64,000 nucleotides of DNA from Chromobotia macracanthus (GCA_036877525.1 JAZGTH010000062.1:6938501-7002500); one strand, 5' to 3'; positions 1 through 11,930 are shown, counted from the first letter of the stretch. The notes: generated from the sequence alone by a model not told the origin. Numbers and translations: made by a program.

Positions 1-367
1 AAATAAGTTACATCGAGGATAAGAAAAATAAATAATTATTCTCTGCTATTACATATATATTGTCCATATAGAGACAGAATGTGCATTTACATGCTTGCCA
101 GCATTCAGAAAAAACATGGACCGTTCTATTACAATTAAAAGGGAGAGAATTTAGTCACGTTACAGCTAGAACTAGGCACAGTACAGGGTGATGTTGTACT
201 TTAGATGCACCAACTAGCAAAGAACTAGTTTTTTTAATTTCCTTACAGTATTACATTACTTTGTAAACACCCAGACTATGCTGTATATTACAATTAAAGT
301 CTGCTGTATATTATGTCAATATCATTTAACCAAGGAAGCAAAAGTCTTCTTTTATAGACATTCACTT
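1..367 (-). other. rgs8: 3' UTR of the rgs8-like gene (partial or complete)
   Basis: Non-coding AT-rich sequence directly after the stop codon. I see no minus-strand AATAAA here. An ATTAAA variant lies at 238-233, about 130 bases past the stop, and could serve as a poly(A) signal. The UTR may equally run off the window. Confidence 0.5.
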
Positions 368-562
368 TTAAACAGATTTTCTCTGACAGTGCATCTGTGT
401 TCTGTTCAGTAAGTCCTGATAGATCTTCGATCGTATAAACCGAGGGTAGGAGTCTTTCTCCATGAGGCTGTATACTTTTGCTTGGACTTCATTCAGACTG
501 TTGGAAGTTGGTTCCAGAAGCTTCTGCTTGGTTTCCTCTCTGGTCCTGTGGTCTATGTTAAC
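368..562 (-). CDS. rgs8: rgs8-like coding exon 4 (residues 111-174 and stop)
   Basis: 195-bp terminal coding exon after acceptor CTCTGCAG. It encodes VNIDHRTREETK through SLMEKDSYPRFIRSKIYQDL and ends with a short basic tail and TAA at 370-368. Asn112, Leu143, Asp147 and Arg151 match contact residues of RGS4. LNEVQ at residues 133-137 departs from the FDxAQ usual in R4 proteins. Confidence 0.95.
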   Translation of the reverse strand, partial: VNIDHRTREETKQKLLEPTSNSLNEVQAKVYSLMEKDSYPRFIRSKIYQDLLNRTQMHCQRKSV

Positions 563-3500
563 CTGCAGAGATAGGTAAATTAAAAGAGCATAAATGTATC
601 GATGACAAATGCTATAAATTATTGCTAGGTAAATTATTCTGATATGACTTCCTTACACAGCCACAATGGAGAAAATCAATACTGTGGCCACAAAAAACAT
701 CTGTGGTGATAATTTACATAAGATGTATACATTTGGCAGATGCTTTTATCCAAAGTGACTTACAATGCATTCAAGCTATACATTTCCTAAATATATTCAA
801 TCTAAACATTTCATGAGTATATAAATTCACTGTAAATCAAGCCCAAGCTTTGGCATTACTAGCAGCGTGCTTTACCAGTTAAGCTACAAGAAAGCTGGTC
901 ACACATTTTGGTCAATAAATCAGAACTCTGTCATACACCTATGTTAATGTAAATAGGAGAATAACTTGGGACAGCTACACCTACATACAATTCAATAGTG
1001 GTTTGTGTCCACAAAGATGGCTATTGAGTAATGAAGACAAAAGCAGTTGAAAAGTCTTTGTAGAACACTTATATTGGGCTGATAAAACAAACAAAATTAA
1101 TGAGCAATGAAAGATGTACTGGATGTTCTGCGGTTGTTGCTATGGTTTTATAAGAGCATCAACATACCTCTCTGGGTGCATGGATGTCAATAAATTCCTT
1201 GTATATCTTGTTGGCCTTAGACATGATCTTAGCAGGGGATTTGATCTTTTTATAGTCCTCACAAGCCAACCAAAACTCAATGTTTTCGTCACTAAACTCT
1301 GTTCTGAGGAAGGTTCTGAAGGCTGTCATACCACCTATAAAATAAAGATGATTATGATTACGGACAAACACCTTACTTCATTTAAACTGCATTATGCATT
1401 TTTGTTTTTTTTTTGTGTATGAAATATCTCCCAAACTGTCCACAGGAAATATTTCCTATACGCACTAAGCTAGTTGCTCTCAGTTATTTACTTCTATGGC
1501 ATCATGTTACAACACATTATGGCAAGTATGTTTTGTAACTGGAAATATATTTTTCATTTTCCTCTCACCCTACTTTTATTAGGACCGGGGTTGTTGATAG
1601 TGATAGTAAGTCAGTTGTTTGATTGTTTATATCCATTCATGATCTTTGCATCATCTATCTTTATGTCTTGTCCCTTATTTATAAGTACACATTCGTGATT
1701 TCTTAGTCATTCATTGGTCCTTTGTGACAGTAAGGCACATATTTTGTATCCTGCATGCTTTTTGAGGGTAGCCCTCGCCTGAATACAATTAAAGCCCATA
1801 CAAATGGTAGGGCGGGTAAATGAGAGAATAGTGCTTCTCTGAAAATGCAATGAAAGGACAATCAAGAGGTGGGTACAGAGGCAAACTGTTCTCCTGCCTT
1901 TGAAAGAACAGAATGTGCTAATTTCACTGGCCACTCCTTTAGCATGGCCAGTGTATCAAAAGTGAATTTTCTGCTGTATGTATCCTGTGTCATAATGGAA
2001 ACAGGAAGATATTTTTACCTGCACTAATGCTTTGTACAGGGTTTGCTACCTAAAGATAAGATTTTACACAACATTAACAATACAATGTCAGTAGTAGACA
2101 TTTACTTGTCATACAATGCAATTTTAACCATGTATATTGATCAAAGCATTGTTTAACAGGATAACATAGGGTTTAGAAAACAGTTCAAGTCAAGTCAAGT
2201 TCTGATTGGATAAGCCACATATGAAGCATACATTCTTTATTAATGCACTTAATTTCTCTATTACTTGGCAGCTATAAAAAGCCAAGGTTAGGCTGATAAA
2301 CTTACTTTACTTAAGGCTATGTGTTACAGTGATTATACTGTATCACAGTCATACAGTCATGAAACAAGAATGTTTTGGGTGGTTGCTAGGGTGTTGCTTT
2401 GATATTCCATCCTTAATTCTTTATGGTTTCCCAATCCCTAGAATTGGTCGGGTGATTTTTTTCAACATAGGTGTATCAAATAAATCACTTTATTGTGCAT
2501 AGTTTTTGCACTTAGATAAGTAATAGCTCCTCTCTCCAATCACAATTTGAGAAATAATTTATATCTGTTTGGAGCAAGTTACGTGCAAATGTTTATTACT
2601 TAGTGTTCTGTGTTTGTTCCCAAATTTCCCCAAACCTAAATATAAGCGATAGTATTAGTAATGCTTGAGCTAGCATGCACCACTAATAAAGCATATCTGA
2701 ATGAGTTCAAATTTAATTATTGAAATATGAACAGATTTCACATGGTTCTTCAGTGTGAACTTCATCTTCTGCTCATACACACACAGCGGCTATTTGTAGT
2801 GCATCTGGGGTGTCAGTGAGATTCAGGAAAAGACACACACTCTTCTAATTGATGCTGGATTTGAGCCTGAGAAAATAAAGCCTGTCATTTTGTGAGCAAC
2901 TGACGAGACAAGTCACAGCCAAACGCGTGACTCACAGGGAAACGGTGTCCTTCACTTTTATATGGAGAGATTCTTACATAAGTTGCTGGTGAGCCATATC
3001 ATGGCTAAACTGTATCGAAATGCCTGTAGAAATGTTTTGATCGACTAGCTTAAAATGAAAACTCTGAATGAGTCTATCAGCATTGCAATGAATATACCGT
3101 GATATCATGATATTGTACTAATCAATAGCTTGTTCGTTATATTGTCAAACATCCCCCTTTTCCCATACGCAAATGTAATATATGTACATGTATCCAATGT
3201 ATGCCATATATGAAACCTTATATATAAACCTATATTGACATATAAATGTTCCACATATATATAATAATTATTAATATATGTCACATATAAACATACTTAT
3301 ATATACATATACATTTCTGTATGGGTTAAAATAAGCATTTGTTGTAACACACTAATCAATGGCCACAAATTCAAATTCACAGATTTGATCGTATTTAACG
3401 TCACTTACATTTATTGGACAGCAGAGCATCAAATGACTCTGCCCATCTGCTCACTTCATCATTGGATAGCCTGAGAGGGATACATTAAAAACACATTAGC

Positions 3501-3654
3501 AGCTACAGTTATAACATTTTTTCTGTTTGCGGAAAAGCATATTTACCACTTACTTCAAGTATCTTGTGGACCTCTCTTGAGTAGGTGGTAGGAATTCTGA
3601 AAAATCGCTGCATGAGTCAGATTTGTTAGACAGACACCCTAGTCTAGTTTTCAT
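368..3654 (-). CDS. rgs8: R4-family regulator of G-protein signalling, RGS8-like (4 coding exons)
   Basis: Joining 3654-3554, 3470-3409, 1334-1168 and 562-368 on the minus strand gives an uninterrupted 174-residue protein with consensus GT/AG junctions and consistent phases. Known role of the family: GTPase-activating protein for Gi/o (and some Gq) alpha subunits at the plasma membrane. The N-terminus (MKTRLGCLSNKSDSCSDF) closely matches the short human RGS8 isoform as I recall it. The RGS domain runs from about residue 47 to 162. Residues equivalent to the G-alpha contacts of RGS4 are present: Glu71, Asn72, Asn112, Leu143, Asp147 and Arg151, so GAP activity is expected. Length fits R4 members (about 180 residues). 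Oddity: residues 133-137 read LNEVQ where relatives have FDxAQ. The start is the only ATG in the first coding exon; four bases upstream is a good splice acceptor, so a longer N-terminus from another exon is possible. Family assignment is near certain; the RGS8 paralogue call rests mainly on the N-terminus, and a fish-specific R4 paralogue remains possible. Confidence 0.85.
563..1167 (-). other. rgs8: rgs8-like intron 3, contains a SINE
   Basis: 605-bp intron with GTATGT donor and CTGCAG acceptor. About 170 bases are occupied by a tRNA-derived SINE; the remainder shows nothing recognisable. Confidence 0.85.
725..895 (-). mobile_element. tRNA-derived SINE, copy 1 (minus orientation)
   Basis: Read on the minus strand, a decayed tRNA-like head (TGTAGCTTAACTGGTAAAGC, A-box region) is followed by a poor B box and a tail reading TGTAAGTCACTTTGGATAAA then GCATCTGCCAAATG. 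That tail is the LINE-recognised 3' end shared by many fish SINEs. The copy sits inside an rgs8 intron in the same orientation as the gene. Confidence 0.75.
1168..1334 (-). CDS. rgs8: rgs8-like coding exon 3 (residues 55-110), core of the RGS domain
   Basis: 167-bp exon between acceptor TTTTATAG and donor GTATGT. It encodes the FLRTEFSDENIEFWLACEDY segment and ends at APRE, the usual R4 splice position before VNID. It carries the Glu71-Asn72 pair that contacts the G-alpha switch regions in RGS4. The phases of both junctions agree with the flanking exons. Confidence 0.95.
1335..3408 (-). other. rgs8: rgs8-like intron 2
   Basis: 2074-bp intron. It holds a remnant of a GGTGGTTGCTAGGGTGTTGC-type minisatellite unit (about 2369-2397), a CAAGT triplication near 2188-2205, and a very AT-rich stretch at 3170-3330 with many ATATAT/CATATA blocks and the perfect palindrome ATATCATGATAT near 3102-3115. 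No exon is seen. Confidence 0.8.
3409..3470 (-). CDS. rgs8: rgs8-like coding exon 2 (residues 34-55)
   Basis: 62-bp exon between acceptor CCCTCTCAG and donor GTAAGT. It encodes LSNDEVSRWAESFDALLSNK, the helix that opens the RGS domain in R4 proteins (compare the EEVKKWAESLENL stretch of RGS4). The intron between exons 1 and 2 is only 83 bp (3471-3553). Confidence 0.9.
3554..3654 (-). CDS. rgs8: rgs8-like coding exon 1 (residues 1-33 plus two bases)
   Basis: ATG at 3654-3652 with G at -3. It encodes the basic, RGS8-type N-terminal segment. The donor is GTAAGT at 3553-3548. A pyrimidine-rich tract ending in CAG lies just upstream of the ATG (acceptor at about 3658/3659), so the mRNA exon begins about four bases before the start codon. 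Confidence 0.85.
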
Positions 3655-5690
3655 GGCCCTGAATGCAGGAGATAAAGACAACAACAAGCTTAAATACAGT
3701 AACTAAGTGTTTTAAAGCTGTCTAATTTATGCATTTACAGTATAATAGCTGTAATGATTTATTTTTAGAAAATTCTAAAATTCTAATTTAGAAAATTCTA
3801 TAATAATAACAGCTCAAGTGTGCATAATAGCCTGTCTGATTACATTACGGTAATGCTTACAGACATTACCATGAACCTGCATTATACAGCACACTGTTGC
3901 AATGTTTCAAATTATCTGGAGATGATGAATTCACCACACTGGAAAAATGACTATTCCTTCAAAAAGTGAATCATTGAAATGCAACAGTGCACCTGGCCTC
4001 ATACAATGCATTATCATGAGTTCTGCATGTATATTTACATCATAGAAGAATTAATCAGGAACAAATGGCTATGCCCAAAGCAAAGACAGAGAGAGAGACA
4101 GAGAGAGCAAGAGAGAGACATTAACTCCTACATGAAGATTTAGATACTCACTGAATTTTCTTGCAATGCAATTTCGTTCAGTTGATTGTACAGTAAGAAT
4201 GCAATAAGTGAGCTCTAGTGTTGCTTTACCTGTGAAAACAGTAAAGATTTTCACATATATACCATGCCTCTGTGGGCTTATTTTATTAATCACTATTCCC
4301 ATGGTTGTTAATTAACAGGCCAGATGCCACTCTTTCCCTTGATGCAATTCAAACATTCAGACCAATGTAAGACCCACATCATTTGCTTTTGTTATTGCAG
4401 CTGCAGTTCAAAGCCAATTTAACTCCACAGGCCTCTAAAGGAACATTTTCCATTTTCCTATTATTGCAAATCCCTGCCTTTCAATTTCCATCGATATATG
4501 AGAAGTCAACCAGCAAAGCAGATGCAACCTATTAGTCTTATATTTAGTTTTATTAATTAGGGAAATTATATGAAATTGACTATTTCTTTCCGAAGATCAT
4601 AAATTACTCTACAGAAACTATAGTAAAATTAAACAGAGACTCTGTTTTATTTCCTGCTTTGATGGGATTCTTGTTTGTTGTATATGTACAACAAGAATGT
4701 ATAAATATATTGTACTTTTCCAAAACAATCACAATTCTGGGAGTATTTTTGTAATGCACTGAATGCTTGAGGCTGATATATTTCATTCTCCTGCAGTAGA
4801 TTGTACCATGTGCTATGCTATTTATAAAATGTCCTGACAAATCTATCTAGTCAGAGAGAAGCCAGTTCATGTACTATGCGGCCATGCAGCACAAATAGAG
4901 CTACAGGGAGTCTGCTAAATAAATGATACTCTGATGTCTCATCCTTATAAATCCATCATTAGATATTCCCCAAAATAAAAAAACAACCAACATTCTCCAT
5001 CCTCTTTCCTTAGAGTTTGGCAATTTAATATTTTTTTTCTTTATCTTTGATGTAGGGGAGTTTCTGAGTTATTTCACAAGTGTGGTCCTGTCTTACATAC
5101 AAATACAATCTTTTTGTCTCCCCAATGCTAATTTTCAGTCTGTTTAGCTGAATGTGGCCTGATATTTACTGTCACCATAACACTAATTGTAACTACAACC
5201 TAATTTCCACCCTGTTTCCCATGTTTAGCTGATAAAACAGCAAATATTATGGATATTTAATACTAAAATAAACCAATACTAAATGAACTTTAACTGAAAA
5301 ACTAAAACAGATAGTTTGTCTTTTGTGGCGATCCATGACTGATTGTGAGTGTAAAAACTGGCTCTGTGATTCTGAGGGTTCCCTCATAGATAAATCCTCT
5401 CATGAAAGGTGCACCACACCCTCATCATCAGTGGAACATGTGAAGGTCCCTGTAGAGTCACTGTCTGGTGAAGCTCCATGAGATGTCAGATGTCCCGCTG
5501 AGACTTCTCTACCCATTATCAATGTGTTATGCCATCTGATCTTCTACCCTTGCTCTGGCTGTTTTTAATTTTATGGGTGTAATGTCTTTTTTTGTACATG
5601 TTGTAAAGTTATGCAGTTCCTTTGTCTGATCCTAAATTAGTATAAGGCATGTATTTATTTATCAAAACTTTTGACTATTTAACCATCAAC

Positions 5691-5736
5691 ATTCTCACTC
5701 AGTGCTTCTCACCATTCTCACTCAGTGCTTCTCACC
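5691..5736. repeat. Perfect tandem duplication, 2 x 23 bp
   Basis: The unit ATTCTCACTCAGTGCTTCTC followed by ACC occurs twice back to back with no mismatch, which indicates a recent slippage or duplication event. Confidence 0.9.
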
Positions 5737-6788
5737 AAACAAAAACAAAGCTAGTTTGGTGATTTTACCTGGTTTAGTTAACTACAAGTTAACTACATTT
5801 ACCTGGTTTTCCAAGATGAAAAGTGTCTAAAATGCCAAAACAGACTAAGGCTCATTTGGGATGTTTTTAACAGGATATTATCTGAGAAAGGAAAACATTA
5901 CCAAGGGGTTTGTGAGAATGTGGATTTGGCTCCTGTTCTAGGAAGGTGTGGCCATGACCCAGAGACACAGCCTTCATTTACACCCTGTTTCACACTTTGC
6001 CAGGACAGTTGCAGAATAATATCAAGGCTACAGCCCACCTACGGTCTTTTTGCTTCTATTTTTGTCAATGTACTTTCCTCACTAAGGTCTTTACATATGT
6101 AACATGAAAGCTACTGTATTTATAAATCACTGTCTGCTCAACAAACAGTGAAGCTAAGGTCACTGTTTCCTGATTTAGGTATCCTCATGCAGCCATTCCT
6201 GTTTTATTTTGCTGCTACATATTACTAAATGTGTTGATGCTTGCTGTCAATTATGATGAAAAATTCAAGTATTCCATAACCGCAAGGTCTTATTATTACT
6301 ATACTTTTATCTATACTTATTTTTACTATTACTATATTACTCACCTCTGTATAAAATAGGTTAGGGCACTGTAGCTGTTCTGTCTAATTTCAGACAAATT
6401 AGATGGTACTGCAATTGTATTGAAAGTGGGAACGATGTTTTCAAGGTAGTCTATAGTGGCCCTGGCACACTTATTCTCAAATGCCACAGTCAGCTATTAA
6501 AATGAATAAGCTCACACCATCCTTTCTATCAGTCTCAAACCAAAAATAACTTGATTTACTCTCATATGTTTGAATAGTTCAATTAAATGCACATAGGTAA
6601 CATTGTATAGTAACTATGTAAGTCATTAATAAACATTACATAATGCTGAACAGAATTGTATAATCCTACATTTGTGTAGATTCAAAATATGTATATGTAT
6701 GGAAATATATAAAAAACTGAGGTTCATTTTTCTATTATTAGGATGTGTGTTAGTCACCTATATTTAACAGTTATTGATAAAATTAATT

Positions 6789-6826
6789 AAAAAAAAAATT
6801 TTTTTTTTTAAAAAAAAAAAAAAAAA
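6789..6826. repeat. Homopolymer block A10-T11-A17
   Basis: Ten A, eleven T and seventeen A follow directly upon each other, then a short TTATTATTAT run. The A10/T11 part can fold on itself. Lengths in such tracts are prone to sequencing error. Confidence 0.9.
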
Positions 6827-7665
6827 TTTATTATTATTATAAAGTATTACACATACTTTACCTGACCCATTTTTATATGAAAATATGTTTTGTGCATGTT
6901 ACATGCATTGCATTGTATTGATACAATTTCAACTATTTTAAAGAGGCTGTGTATTACCAATCATTTGTTATGAACACAGTTATGATCGTAACATATGTAG
7001 GACTGCAGTACAGAAAAAGATGCTGTTGCTGAGTATGTAGAGCAGAATGAAATAATATCTCCGGTGTGTCTCAAAAGCATCTGTGGGCGGTTGAGTGTGG
7101 GTGTTTCAAAGTCTCTCATCTCTGATACTTCCCCTCGCTGACATTTACAAACCTACAAAGCCCTCACAGTTACTGCTGGAGAAATGGATTAGCTGCCCAA
7201 TCCCTTCAACAAACACAGACAGTTTTCATTGTACATGTCAGACAATTTTGTCATTTCCTTATAGGTTAAAAAGCAATTGTGCATGGATTTTTATATAGAT
7301 ATGAATACTATTCGCACATTAAAAAAATTACATCTCGATGTTCTGTATTTTTCCTGAGTCCCCTTTAAATAATTAAAACCTTCTTCTATTATTTATGTAA
7401 ACACAGATTATACATAAAAACATGACATCTATGAACAACAAAATGTAAAAAAGTCTACACTAAACATCTTTTATCGTTGTTAAAAAGTAAAAAAATCGAA
7501 CAGATGATTCATTTTGCTTTGTTAAACCCAGCTCTCTATCCTCCACACATTACAGAGCAGATGGCAGAAGCTACACACTATGACAAACACCCTAGATGCA
7601 CAAAACCAGTGTGAGCGGCAAGTTACGCAACAATCGTTCAGGTATATGAATATTGAGTCTTTTAC

Positions 7666-8100
7666 CTTCAGAGTGCACTGCTGTTATAGATGACAGCCTT
7701 GATTCAGCCTGCAGAATCTGCTCTATCCAACGGGGTTAATGTGTCTCTGTTCTTCTGTGGAGATATCTACTGTTGCCCACATGTAGCAATCATCACATAG
7801 CGTGTTCATCGATGTGAAAGGGTGAGGAAGCGAGGAGCGGGGATGAGAGAGAGAGGAGGGAGAGAGGAGAGGCTTTGTCAACATGCTGGTTTCTCCGGAG
7901 ATTCAAACAAAGTGCATTATGCCATTTCGTTTTGTTTCGCTGGGGGTTTTCAGTGTCGTGTTTTGTTGTAAAGACTCATGCTATTGAAGTGTTTTATCTG
8001 CATGTGTTAGACTGAGGTGAAATCTGAGGACTGGTTTGCGGGTTTTGACTGAGGTAATGGGTTGGTCCGAGGAGAGAGATGGGGACACGGAACTGAGGCG
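7666..8100 (-). promoter_or_regulatory. rgs8: Candidate non-coding first exon and promoter of the rgs8-like gene
   Basis: On the minus strand, CTCTGAAG followed by GTAAAAG at 7665-7659 is a fair donor. Splicing it to the acceptor before coding exon 1 would place an in-frame TGA two codons ahead of the ATG (TGA AGG GCC ATG), consistent with a 5' UTR. Upstream lies a purine-rich stretch with several CpGs (7810-7870) and a TATA-like GGATAAAAGG at about 8126-8117. All of this is inference from sequence; no transcript evidence is available here. Confidence 0.3.
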
Positions 8101-8889
8101 TAGACATCAAAGTCCTCCTTTTATCCGGAGCTCTCTGTATTCTTCCTTGCAGTAGTAAATCCTTGCTGGGTTTAGAATGGGGGACATGCTGGCCTCATTT
8201 GATAGCTCTTATCTGAGAATAGCCTGTGGACTGGCTGCTTGAGTATGCATCCTTCTCAGCTCTCTACTGGAGGTATATTATGTCCTCAAAGGGGTTGTAT
8301 CCTCTTAGATAATGTGTGAATGAATACGGGCACACATTGGACCATCTAGGCACCTCAGCCATGCCACACTGCAATGCAAAAAAAACGTATTAATTCAATA
8401 ATTAGTCAGCATTTGTCCTATTTTCCAGTAAAAATAATCTAACTAACTTTTATAAAATTCCATAAGATTTTAAATTTGGTTTTCAAACAATTTTGACCAA
8501 ATGCAATGAGGCTGATCATTTATATAAATAATAGCTAAATAAATTATTGTTTAATAAATAATAAATCAAAGAATAAATCATACCCATTTAGATTCTCAAG
8601 GACATTGGGTCTATTTGAAAAACACTATGCGTGTTAGAATTAGACTCCCTCTCTGGGTCCTACTATATTTTGTGTTTACAGTGTGACTAATTGTCAGGGA
8701 AACTTCCACAACAATTTTCACTCTTTTAATCACACCACCTTTAACATTTCCTGTATCATCTGTGTATGTAATGTAACTCTTGTTACTGATATCGCAATCA
8801 TTTTTATGGTTATTTTAAGAATATTTTTACTACCATTACACTGCTACTCAAGTTTGTTGACTGTAGGAAACTTATCTTTTCATGAAATG

Positions 8890-9225
8890 ACAGGGGGGAC
8901 AAGGGGAGGTTACAAACAGGGCCAATGCATGGTCATGTGAGGCCCCTGGGCACGTCTTTGGAGCCCCGCCACTCCCTTGTTCCCCATACAACCGTTCTGG
9001 ATCCCTAGTAACTTGTTGTAAACAACACGGGCAATTTGGCAACAAAACAGTAGATGACAGCTTTATACACTGAGGGGGCCTGGGGCCCTAGCGGTCAGCT
9101 CGTACTATAAGCCAAGAGTCCTGCCGTTTAGCAGTCTTGGCCTGCATTTTGGAGGCCCCTGCCAATCTGAGGCCCGGAGGCACAGTCCCCATTTGCCCTG
9201 CATGTAATCCAGCCCTGGTTGCAAT
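8890..9225. mobile_element. GC-rich, hAT-like non-autonomous transposon remnant
   Basis: An island of higher GC in AT-rich DNA. The right end read inward (CAGGGCTGGATTACATGCAG) resembles the left end (GGTTACAAACAGGGCCAATG) and both are followed by GAGGCCCCTG-like blocks, i.e. imperfect terminal inverted repeats. CAGGG termini are usual for hAT elements. No transposase is visible. The exact borders and target duplication are not clear. Confidence 0.45.
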
Positions 9226-11130
9226 CATCAATAAATTGGGACGTAATAAATAATATTCTTAATTGCTGGATGATTTACTGCATCAGTATTAAGCCCACAC
9301 ACTGTAGCACAGACATTACACAATATGTACAGCATTACCTATTTAGATGTCAAATATGGAGGTCATTGTAAACACTTTGCAAACACATTGTAAACATCAC
9401 CAGTATTAAAATGTATTTTTATGTATGTAGAGTAACCTGTTATATATTATATATACTTATATATAGTAACCTGTGTTTGTTAATCTGTATTGGATTCTCA
9501 TTAGTGAGTGTTTCCTTAAGCCATCATGGTATGTATTTAAATCTCTTTATTACTGTACGTTGCACTAAAATAACTGGTGGGTCACTGCAGCAGACAGACA
9601 GACAGTGATAGACAGTGAGCGCTGCAGTGATTCTAGCCAGAGATGGTAAGTAGAGTAGCACTCATCTACATAAATTCTGTTATCTGATCAACAACCTCCC
9701 AGTTTCATCAGCTTCAGAGATGGATTTACAAAGCTTTCAAATCTCAGCAAAAGCCTTTATGTGATGAAGGCTGTTAAATGCTCTTTTGAGTGCATATTAA
9801 TTTGAAATATAAAGATATGAGACTATAAATCACACACATATGCATAGTAAATGCCTTTTTTTGTTGCTTATGATAATCAAGTAGCAACTATCATACCTTT
9901 ATGCATCACTTTTAGTAATTTTGATGCTACAGAGCAGGTGTTTTTTTGACCTATACAGACCCATCTCCCCCCAATTCTGTCTGCCCGACCCATTACGTTA
10001 TATAATTATAATACATTATATAAATCATATCATTAATGTTTATTCAAATAAATAGAAAACTACTCTAACCCCCTATCTTTATGGCCTTCATTAATTTTGT
10101 TTTAATTCAAATAAAAATAATATAAATTTTCTACATTTACAATTACAAATTAAATATTTAAAAAAATATGTATCCTGATTTTTTAATGCAATCTGTTGAG
10201 CAGCTGTTGGGTTCTGAGTGGATAACCTGCCAGTAACAATTCAGAAGTGAGACATCCAAAACAGATGTCTGTGTTGAAACTCATTACTATTTCATCAAGA
10301 GCAATTAATGCAATAATAGCACTCCCATTGTTGAAGGTGGGATACAAAAGTACAATCTGTACAATGGTCTGCTTAACCCAGCACTATAAAAGATCAACAA
10401 TGGCACAATTGTAGAGGGTTCTCCCCATCATGATTCTCTCCCCCCCCCATTCGCTTCGATATTTGTGTTTAAATGCCTCTCACTCTGGGTTTCCCCCCGT
10501 GACAAGCATGTACTCCCCTGTAATTAAACCACTTTTCCAGCCATTAGATTTCCCCCTTTTGTCACTTTCCAAGCAGTCACTGATTGCACGTTGGCATGAA
10601 TCCAAAAAGATCACCAGCTAATCAGGGAGGCAGCATTCACGGATGCTCATTGGGTGTACTGTGGTGACGGGAGACAGGGGCCATATATATATCTGAGGAC
10701 ATCATTTAAAAAAATGAATTTACTGTTGTTCATATCATTTATGTGGCAACAGCACATAAAACACATCTTCCCTTGCTTTTTTGAAGCTCAAATGAATAGT
10801 TAATAATAATAATAATTAATATGCAGTAAACTATGACTACTTCATTTTACAAAACGAATGGTTATAATTACTCAGAAATAGGTAAACACAGGACATTAAA
10901 ATGGATTATGTTTAGATGGAATAATAGGAAATCTTTCTGTTGTTGTAAAACATTGAGATGACAGCATGACCGCACTGAGTGATGCAATGTGCCAGCTTCA
11001 TTCTTGTTAGGCTGTAACACAGTGCCTGTTTCAGGGCTATTGTACTTGTAAACCCAGTGCAGTTACAACTTCTGCTGTATGTGAGTTTTTAGTTGTACAT
11101 TTATAGTAAGCAGTTTATTTGAGTTTAGTA
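9226..11130. other. Intergenic, no gene seen
   Basis: AT-rich DNA with a short (CAGA)n run at about 9592-9605. I find no exon, RNA gene or recognisable element. Confidence 0.6.
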
Positions 11131-11132
11131 TG

Positions 11133-11176
11133 TTTAGTATAGCATAGCATAGCATAGTATAACATAGCATAGTACA
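11133..11176. repeat. Imperfect (TAGCA)n pentanucleotide repeat
   Basis: AGCATAGCATAGCATAGTAT and its continuation make about eight units with single-base changes. It lies immediately before a SINE. Confidence 0.8.
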
Positions 11177-11186
11177 GTGCGTTCCT

Positions 11187-11340
11187 GTGTGTAGCTGTAG
11201 CTCAGTTGGTAGAGCATTGTATTAGCAGTGCAAAAGGTTGTGGGTTTGATTTCCAGGGAGCACATGCACTGTACTAACTTGAATATACTGTAAGTCGCTG
11301 CAAATAAAACCATCTGCCAAATGCATACATGTACATGTAC
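11187..11340 (+). mobile_element. tRNA-derived SINE, copy 2 (best preserved)
   Basis: The head reads GTAGCTCAGTTGGTAGAGCA (A box) and GGTTTGATTTCCAGG (B box), 40 bases apart as in a tRNA gene. The tail has CTGTAAGTCGCTGCAAATAA followed by CATCTGCCAAATGCATACA, and ends in a short ATGTAC repeat. The element is about 150 bp. It cannot be a tRNA gene because the acceptor stem does not close and B-box bases are altered. Confidence 0.85.
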
Positions 11341-11930
11341 AGTATAGAGGTACATTATTCAAAAACTTTATTTGAATACACATCTGTATACACTGGATTA
11401 TTAATCCAGTTAGATGAAAGGAGATGAAAGTTGATGGACAGATGGACAGATAGACAGAACTTCCATGTGAGAAATATATCGGATCCTGATATGCATTTAT
11501 ATATTCCATGTATATTACAATCTAAAAGACGATGATTTACAAGGAGTGTGTTGATGCTAATTACCAGAATGAGGGCAGGAATGAATGAAGACCTAGAGCT
11601 TTTCACCTGATCCAAATGTCTCTAAGGGCCCTCCTCTGTAATGAACTTGACACCCGCGGACAACTTAACAGGCATAGATGTTAATGAAGAATTATGCAGG
11701 ACATGACTTCAAAAATCTCCCACTACTTAACATTTCCAAAGGATTCATTCAGCTACAGAAAATGTTCTGCTGAATGAAACTGTGGCAGTATTGTCCTGGC
11801 AACTATTAAGGTTTATTACGACACGGTGACAACAACAGCATTAACGCAATGAATTATTGTCATTTACTGGCACAAGATATTCATATTTTTGTTAACTTAA
11901 TGGTGAGTTTTTTACCTATCAAACAATTTA

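Larger units (their letters stand above)
3659..7665 (-). other. rgs8: Putative first intron of the rgs8-like gene
   Basis: About 4 kb between the coding exon carrying the ATG and a candidate non-coding first exon. It contains a GA-rich simple repeat at about 4083-4118, a perfect 23-bp tandem duplication at 5691-5736, and an A/T homopolymer block at 6789-6826. Its status as an intron depends on the first-exon prediction. Confidence 0.4.

Noticed and set aside
3100..3330. Possible origin or matrix attachment region in the AT-rich patch
   Set aside because: Nothing beyond base composition supports it.
11187..11260. Possible tRNA gene
   Set aside because: The A and B boxes are those of a SINE head; the acceptor stem does not pair, and the sequence runs on into a SINE tail.
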